Shown piece by piece: positions 5,986-9,550 of a stretch of DNA of 9,550 nucleotides (positions are counted from its first letter, which is position 1; each line of letters starts with the position of its first letter). Where the stretch lies: contig DGTU01000078.1 of the NCBI GenBank assembly GCA_002394465.1, forward strand, positions 1-9,550. The letters are read 5' to 3'. Below the pieces are notes generated by a model. It saw only the letters and a program-made list of their open reading frames with translations, made no database searches and was not told the origin of the DNA. Position numbers and translations under genes: made by a program. Source of the DNA: Treponema sp. UBA4328. GTDB lineage: Bacteria; Spirochaetota; Spirochaetia; Treponematales; Treponemataceae.

Positions 5986-8000
5986 ATTGCAATAAAGCAT
6001 ACTCCCACATCAGCAAAAACAGCCGTCCACATATTCGTAAATCCAGCCGTTCCTGCAGCCATTACGGCAACTTTAACTCCGATCGAGAGAACTATATTTT
6101 CACGTACAATCCTCATTGTCTTGCGGGAGATTTTTACCGCATCCCGAAGCTTAGCCGGGTTATCATCCATGATTACGACATCTGCAGCTTCGATTGCAGC
6201 ATCACTTCCCATCGCTCCCATGGCAACACCGGCGTCGGCACGTGCAAGAACCGGACTGTCATTTATTCCGTCACCTACAAAAATTACCGTACCTGACGAT
6301 TTAGTTCCCGGCTCATTTTTTGATTCAATCACGTCTTCGATCCTGCTTACCTTGTCTTCAGGCAGAAGACCTGCAAACACGGTATCGATTCCAAGATCGG
6401 CTGCAATCAGGGCGGCTGTCTCTTCATTGTCACCCGTAAGCATTATCGTTTCCTTTATTCCGAGCTTTTTAAGTTCACGGACAGCCTCATATGAGTTTTC
6501 CTTTACTTCATCACTGATAACGATGTAGCCGGCGTATCTTCCGTCGACCGCCACATGAACCACCGTTCCGGCACATTTTTTCTGCGGAAGAACAGAAACA
6601 TCAATTCCTTCTTCCTTCATCAGGCGTTCATTTCCTGCAAGTACAGTCTTTCCGTCAAGCACAATCCTTACCCCGCGTCCTGCGATTTCCTGTGCCTGCT
6701 CTTTCACTGTCTGCTCACAGCATCCGGTATCCGGAGAGCGGTTTTTGTGCTCAATCCTGATTGATTTTGATATCGGGTGATTTGAAAAATATTCAGCATG
6801 AGCAGCAAGTGCTACAAGTTCATCTTCATCAAAACCTTCCGCAGGAACAACTTTCGAAACAGAAAATATTCCCCTGGTAAGGGTTCCGGTCTTGTCAAAA
6901 ACCACCGTATCAGCCTTTGAAAGCACCTCGATAAAGCTGCTGCCCTTAATCAAAATACCCTGCCGGCCTGCACGTCCTATTCCGCTGAAGAACGAAAGCG
7001 GAACAGAAATTACAAGGGCACACGGACAGCTTACGACGAGGAACATCAGGGCACGGTAAACCCATTTATCAAATCCGTTTGCGGCAGAAAGTTCCGGCAT
7101 GAAAACCTTTACGGCCAGCGGAGGAATTACTGCAACCAGAACGGCCAGAATACAGACAACCGGCGTATAATATTTTGCAAACTTCGTTATGAACTTTTCG
7201 CTTTTTGCCTTTACGTCAGCAGCCTGCTCCGTAAGTTTAAGGATTCTCGTAATTGCACTTTCAGAACAGATTTTTGTTACCCTGATCCGGATTACTCCCT
7301 GGGCATTTACAAAGCCTGCAAGAACCGTACTTCCTTCTTCAATTCTCCTCGGAACGCTTTCGCCCGTCAGCATTGATGTATCTGCAAAGGACGAGCCGCT
7401 TATTACTTCACCGTCAAGGGGAATTCTTTCTCCCGGGTGGACTTCTATAACGTCGCCGGCAGCAACTTCCTCAGGCGGAACCTGTACGACACTTCCGTCT
7501 TTTACAAGGGCTGCATGATCCGGCCTTATCTTCATCAGGGAAGAAATCGAATCCCTTGTCCTATCCACCGCATAGTCCTGAAAATACTCACCGACATCAT
7601 AGAAAAGCATTATCGCAACGGCTTCTGCAAATTCACCGAGACAGAAAGCACCTGCGGAAGCAGCAGTCATGAGGAACTGCTCGTCGAAGATTTTGCCCTT
7701 AAGGATATTCCGTACTGCAGAAAGAACTACATTCCGTCCGCACAGGAGGAAGGCTATGAGATACAAAACTATTCCTGCATCATGAAAGAACAGTGCCGGA
7801 TCTGAAACCTTAAGGCCTTCAAAAAAACTTTCCGGCAGAGCAAACAGATCTATATGTTCTGCAGCAAGGCCAAGGACAAAAAATACAAAGCCTGCAATTA
7901 TCTTTTTAAGGCCCATTTCTTCCTCATGGCCGCATTCACAGTGTCCGTGTCCGCAGCATTCGTGTTCATGCTCATGTTCATGATTATGTTCGTGCTCCAT
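5955..8000 (-). CDS. zntA: Zinc/cadmium/lead-exporting P1B-type ATPase with His/Cys-rich N-terminus
   Basis: This inner-membrane pump exports Zn2+, Cd2+ or Pb2+ using ATP. All P-type motifs are present in the 681 residues: actuator TGES (212-215), metal-site CPC in VSCPCAL (325-327), phosphorylation site DKTGT (369-373, Asp369), nucleotide-domain HP (408-409), TGDN (522-525) and hinge GDGIND (576-581). Lys643 in the seventh span and Asp664 in the eighth match the K/D pair that marks the Zn/Cd/Pb (P1B-2) class in ZntA, so copper transport is unlikely. The usual N-terminal HMA domain (GMTCxxC) is missing. Residues 1-25 are instead an acidic metal-binding tail with nine His and four Cys (HEHEHE..., Cys15, 16, 21, 23). 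ATG 8000 follows a strong GGAGGAG site (8006-8012) that overlaps the repressor stop codon, with 11 bp between the genes. It should therefore be induced by excess metal through that repressor. Confidence 0.95.
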   Translation of the reverse strand: MEHEHNHEHEHEHECCGHGHCECGHEEEMGLKKIIAGFVFFVLGLAAEHIDLFALPESFFEGLKVSDPALFFHDAGIVLYLIAFLLCGRNVVLSAVRNILKGKIFDEQFLMTAASAGAFCLGEFAEAVAIMLFYDVGEYFQDYAVDRTRDSISSLMKIRPDHAALVKDGSVVQVPPEEVAAGDVIEVHPGERIPLDGEVISGSSFADTSMLTGESVPRRIEEGSTVLAGFVNAQGVIRIRVTKICSESAITRILKLTEQAADVKAKSEKFITKFAKYYTPVVCILAVLVAVIPPLAVKVFMPELSAANGFDKWVYRALMFLVVSCPCALVISVPLSFFSGIGRAGRQGILIKGSSFIEVLSKADTVVFDKTGTLTRGIFSVSKVVPAEGFDEDELVALAAHAEYFSNHPISKSIRIEHKNRSPDTGCCEQTVKEQAQEIAGRGVRIVLDGKTVLAGNERLMKEEGIDVSVLPQKKCAGTVVHVAVDGRYAGYIVISDEVKENSYEAVRELKKLGIKETIMLTGDNEETAALIAADLGIDTVFAGLLPEDKVSRIEDVIESKNEPGTKSSGTVIFVGDGINDSPVLARADAGVAMGAMGSDAAIEAADVVIMDDNPAKLRDAVKISRKTMRIVRENIVLSIGVKVAVMAAGTAGFTNMWTAVFADVGVCFIAILNAIRAMKK
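7929..8000 (-). repeat. Hexanucleotide-like repeat encoding the His/Glu metal-binding tail
   Basis: Just after the ATPase ATG the minus strand reads as successive six-base GA(A/G)CA(C/T) units, interrupted once by AATCAT, that encode Glu-His pairs at residues 2-13. A Cys/His/Gly cluster at residues 15-25 follows. Because the unit is six bases, gain or loss of a copy would change tail length without shifting the frame. Confidence 0.6.
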
Positions 8001-8005
8001 AATTT

Positions 8006-8012
8006 CTCCTCC
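8006..8012 (-). promoter_or_regulatory. ATPase ribosome-binding site overlapping the repressor stop codon
   Basis: GGAGGAG on the minus strand ends 5 nt before ATG 8000, and its first base is the last base of the repressor's TAG stop (8012-8014). A ribosome ending on the repressor would uncover or reload at this site, so the two genes are probably translationally coupled. Confidence 0.7.
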
Positions 8013-8296
8013 TACTCGCTTATGTGTTCAAGTCCTATCTCAAGGATTTTTGAGACGTGATCATCATTGAGGGCATAAATCAGGGACTTACCCTCCCTCC
8101 TGTACCTTACGAGCTGATTCGCCTTGAGGATTCTCAGCTGATGACTTACGGCAGACTGCGTCATTCCAAGTACATCACAGATTTCTCCGACCGGCTTTTC
8201 TCCTTCAAGAAGAACTGAAAGTATTTTTATCCTGCTTGAATCTCCGAATACCTTGAACAGTTCCGCCAGATCCAGCAGCACTTCTTCATCCTGCAT
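8012..8296 (-). CDS. ArsR/SmtB-family zinc-responsive repressor
   Basis: This is a 94-residue winged-helix repressor that should leave its operator when zinc (or cadmium/cobalt) binds, allowing export-pump expression. The recognition region is EICDVLGMTQSAVSHQLRILK (about 38-58), followed by the wing VRYRREGKSLIYAL (63-76). The C-terminal helix keeps the complete alpha-5 metal site of SmtB/CzrA: Asp78, His80, His91 and Glu94, with the same D-x-H-x10-H-x2-E spacing, Glu94 being the last residue. The CadC/ArsR-type cysteine pair is absent (only Cys40 nearby), so it is an alpha-5 zinc sensor like SmtB, ZiaR or CzrA. A GTG at 8302 would add two residues but overlaps the ribosome site AAGAGG (8302-8307). 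ATG 8296 sits 5 nt after that site and is preferred. The ATPase gene follows after 11 bp. Confidence 0.93.
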   Translation of the reverse strand: MQDEEVLLDLAELFKVFGDSSRIKILSVLLEGEKPVGEICDVLGMTQSAVSHQLRILKANQLVRYRREGKSLIYALNDDHVSKILEIGLEHISE

Positions 8297-8301
8297 AAGC
8301 A

Positions 8302-8307
8302 CCTCTT
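8302..8307 (-). promoter_or_regulatory. Ribosome-binding site that fixes the repressor start
   Basis: AAGAGG on the minus strand lies 5 nt before ATG 8296. The alternative GTG start at 8302 uses the last G of this site, so it could not be served by it. This argues for the shorter, 94-residue protein. Confidence 0.65.
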
Positions 8308-8312
8308 ATATT

Positions 8313-8336
8313 ACATATGAACAGTTATTCATATGT
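8313..8336. promoter_or_regulatory. SmtB/CzrA-type palindromic operator
   Basis: The two 12-bp halves are ACATATGAACAG (8313-8324) and TTATTCATATGT (8325-8336). They are inverted repeats matching at 10 of 12 positions, with the first nine perfect. The ATATGAACA core is like the imperfect 12-2-12 operators known for SmtB, ZiaR and CzrA. The site starts 2 bp after the -10 box and covers the predicted transcription start, where a bound repressor would block polymerase. Confidence 0.85.
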
Positions 8337-8338
8337 TT

Positions 8339-8367
8339 GTTATACAGCCAGATTAAATAATTGTCAA
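8339..8367 (-). promoter_or_regulatory. Near-consensus sigma-70 promoter of the repressor-ATPase operon
   Basis: On the minus strand TTGACA (8362-8367, perfect) is followed by a 17-bp spacer and TATAAC (8339-8344, 5 of 6). The predicted start is near 8332, inside the operator, with a leader of about 36 nt. Such a strong promoter fits a gene pair held off by a repressor. Confidence 0.85.
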
Positions 8368-8379
8368 CAAATTTTGTAT

Positions 8380-8408
8380 TTTACTTTTTTGAATAAATAA
8401 ACGATAAT
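8380..8408 (+). promoter_or_regulatory. Candidate promoter of the YD-like repeat protein gene
   Basis: TTTACT (8380-8385), a 17-bp spacer and GATAAT (8403-8408) match at 4 of 6 and 5 of 6 positions. The start would be near 8415, with the strong GGAGGA ribosome site at 8429-8434 in a short leader. The region is very AT-rich, so other -10-like boxes (such as TATTAT at 8416-8421) are possible. It lies about 40 bp from the SmtB-type operator, so joint control is not obvious. Confidence 0.4.
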
Positions 8409-8437
8409 TAAAATGTATTATTTTTTATGGAGGAACT

Positions 8438-9352
8438 ATGAAAAAGACTCTTTTTATTCTGTCAGCTGCCCTGATTGCAGCAAATATTTATGCATACGAC
8501 CCGGCAACTACGCTCACACCAAACGGAACCGTATCAAGCTATACCAGAACAGATTTTACTATTACAGAAAAATTCGGTGACTACTACCGCTCACCAAAGG
8601 CAAAATATGTACACGTTTTCAATGCAGCCGGAAAACAGACTGAAGCATCTGAACTTTCCGTTAAAGATGCACTGATTGACAAAATCTCATATACATACGA
8701 TGCAGCAGGAAACCTTACTTCGACCGTATGCACGGATGCCGACGGAAAGGTAATGTGGAAAATCCTTACCACATACGATGCAAAGGGAAACAAAACTGAA
8801 GAATCAGAATTCAATGCAGGCGACGTTCTCTCAAATAAATCAATCTGGAAACTGATTCCTGGCAAACAGAACGAAGAGTCTTATTACAATGCTGACGGTG
8901 TCCTCCTCGGAAAGACGATTACAAAATTCGATGAACAGGGCAGAACGGCAGAAGTCCTTCAGTATTTTGCAAACGGTGTCCTTGATGAAAAGCGCACATA
9001 CACCTATAACGATGCAGGCCGCCTTTCTGAAATCGTTTACACAGACCTCACCGGCCATCAGTCTCGCAAGACTGTTTACAGGTTCGATGCAGGCTATGCA
9101 ATCACTGAAGAGCAGACTTACAACACGAACAACAAGCTCATTCAGAGAATCATCTTTAAGTATGACGAAGCCGGAAACGTAACAAAGGCAACGACATATG
9201 CTGTTGCAGATAAATTCGGCGGTACTGTAAATGAACTCACAGGAATCTGCGAATACGCATACCAGTACGGTTCAGCACCTGCAGCAGCCGCACCTGCACC
9301 GGTTTCTACACCAAGAACACTGACAACTACAAACAGCGTCAACGCAAAATAA
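8438..9352 (+). CDS. Exported protein built of 26-residue YD-like repeats
   Basis: I recognise no named gene. The 304-residue protein starts with a clear signal peptide (MKKTLFILSAALIAANIYA, likely cut after Ala19), and no lipobox cysteine follows, so it should be periplasmic, surface-bound or secreted. From residue 57 to 262 it is a tandem array of eight units of 25-26 residues, roughly xxYxYDxxGxxTExxxYxxxGxLxxK. Examples are YTYDAAGN (85-92), TYDAKGN (112-118), YTYNDAGR (188-195) and KYDEAGN (241-247). This resembles the YD repeats of RHS/WapA proteins, which form beta-strand shells or fibres, but there is no RHS core motif or toxin tip. Residues 31-56 may be a degenerate first unit. The C-terminal 28 residues are a low-complexity Ala/Pro then Thr-rich tail. 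The start is supported by GGAGGA at 8429-8434. A strong terminator follows, so it is probably a single-gene transcript divergent from the zinc-efflux operon. Confidence 0.82.
   Translation: MKKTLFILSAALIAANIYAYDPATTLTPNGTVSSYTRTDFTITEKFGDYYRSPKAKYVHVFNAAGKQTEASELSVKDALIDKISYTYDAAGNLTSTVCTDADGKVMWKILTTYDAKGNKTEESEFNAGDVLSNKSIWKLIPGKQNEESYYNADGVLLGKTITKFDEQGRTAEVLQYFANGVLDEKRTYTYNDAGRLSEIVYTDLTGHQSRKTVYRFDAGYAITEEQTYNTNNKLIQRIIFKYDEAGNVTKATTYAVADKFGGTVNELTGICEYAYQYGSAPAAAAPAPVSTPRTLTTTNSVNAK
8606..9223 (+). repeat. Eight tandem 26-residue (about 78-bp) coding repeats
   Basis: The units cover residues 57-82, 83-108, 109-134, 135-159, 160-185, 186-211, 212-237 and 238-262, all 26 residues long except the fourth and eighth (25). 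Most end in Lys. Conserved positions within a unit are an aromatic at 5, Asp/Asn at 6, Gly at 9 and Thr/Glu at 12-13. The DNA has diverged strongly between units, so the array is old and not slippage-prone. A further degenerate unit may occupy 8528-8605. Confidence 0.75.
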
Positions 9353-9371
9353 AAGACAGCTGTATAAACAG

Positions 9372-9418
9372 AAACGGGGATGCCCTTCAGCAGAATGAAG
9401 AACATCCCCGTTTTTTTT
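9372..9418 (+). terminator. Rho-independent terminator of the repeat-protein gene
   Basis: AAACGGGGATG (9372-9382) pairs perfectly with CATCCCCGTTT (9403-9413), and the stem is extended inside by CTTCA (9385-9389) pairing with TGAAG (9396-9400). A run of eight T (9411-9418) follows. It begins 20 bp after the stop codon. In the reverse direction only three T follow, so it would be a weak terminator for the opposing rubrerythrin gene. Confidence 0.93.
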
Positions 9419-9436
9419 GTCCGGTTAAAGATTAAA

Positions 9437-9550
9437 TCAGTAGTTTACTGCTTCAACCTGGAAGAAGCTCTGTGGATGAGCGCATACAGGACATGCAGCC
9501 GGAGCTTTTTTACCGACAACGATATGTCCGCAGTTAGCACACTGCCAGAT
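9437..9550 (-). CDS. rbr: Rubrerythrin, C-terminal rubredoxin domain only (5' part outside window)
   Basis: Only the last 37 residues and the TGA stop (9437-9439) are visible. They begin WQCANCGH and contain two C-x2-C pairs (fragment residues 4/7 and 20/23), the second as CPVCAHPQSFFQV, ending EAVNY. This is the rubredoxin-like Fe(SCys)4 domain found at the C-terminus of rubrerythrins, which reduce hydrogen peroxide in anaerobes using a di-iron four-helix domain that would lie upstream (beyond 9550). The HPQxFF and xxNY ending favour rubrerythrin over a free rubredoxin, but the di-iron domain is not in view. Gene ends converge with the repeat protein: the stop lies 19 bp from the terminator T-run, and no separate minus-strand terminator is visible between them. 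Confidence 0.8.
   Translation of the reverse strand: MWQCANCGHIVVGKKAPAACPVCAHPQSFFQVEAVNY

Noticed and set aside
6121..6528. 135-residue Ser/Ala-rich open frame opposite the ATPase
   Set aside because: It is antisense to the conserved hinge region, and its composition simply mirrors the ATPase codons.
8361..8370. TTGTCAACAA as a second palindromic operator
   Set aside because: It is a short, imperfect symmetry created mostly by the consensus -35 box.
8606..9223. RHS/contact-dependent toxin system
   Set aside because: The repeats are YD-like, but there is no RHS core, no variable toxin tip and no immunity gene downstream; a terminator follows at once.
1..9550. CRISPR array, tRNA, insertion sequence or attachment site
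   Set aside because: No regularly spaced short repeats, cloverleaf, transposase motif or terminal repeats were seen in either strand.

Overview
The window most likely comes from a gut or rumen spirochaete of the Treponema type. This is inferred from gene content and style, not from a marker gene. The clues are a moderately AT-rich genome with E. coli-like -35/-10 boxes, a metal ABC transporter with a ZnuB/TroC-type permease, a diguanylate cyclase, a secreted YD-type repeat protein and a rubrerythrin ending in a rubredoxin domain. No rRNA, tRNA, CRISPR array, insertion sequence or phage gene is visible. Genes are tightly packed, and no gene-free stretch exceeds about 140 bp.

Layout, left to right. 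Positions 1-4449 hold four minus-strand genes in the order (5' to 3') diguanylate cyclase, purD, znuC and znuB, the last cut by the window edge. The gaps are 31 bp (cyclase to purD) and 3 bp (purD to znuC), and znuC and znuB overlap by 29 bp, so at least purD-znuC-znuB looks like one transcript. A possible extra promoter for it lies in the 3' end of the cyclase gene. Divergent from the cyclase are two plus-strand genes: a small membrane-anchored protein with a duplicated four-cysteine zinc-ribbon-like module (4522-4941), and a soluble HX4D acyltransferase (5017-5928) with its own good promoter. The acyltransferase converges on a zinc/cadmium-efflux P-type ATPase (5955-8000, minus), and a long imperfect hairpin sits across the two gene ends. 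The ATPase is the second gene of a two-gene operon led by an ArsR/SmtB-type repressor (8012-8296). In front of that operon are a near-consensus promoter and a 24-bp palindromic operator at the start of transcription. Divergent from it is an exported protein made almost entirely of about eight 26-residue YD-like repeats (8438-9352), ended by a strong rho-independent terminator. The window closes with the C-terminal rubredoxin domain of a rubrerythrin (minus strand, partial).

How the genes work together. The clearest theme is zinc. The left end encodes zinc (or manganese) import through ZnuCB. The right end encodes zinc/cadmium export by a ZntA-type ATPase, under a repressor that keeps all four ligands of the SmtB/CzrA alpha-5 zinc site. 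The most complete regulatory story is promoter - operator - repressor - ATPase at 5955-8367. The least described parts are the 26-residue repeat protein, the duplicated CxxC protein and the unusual cyclase-purD-znuCB gene order. I found no clear evidence of a wholly new defence or mobile system here.
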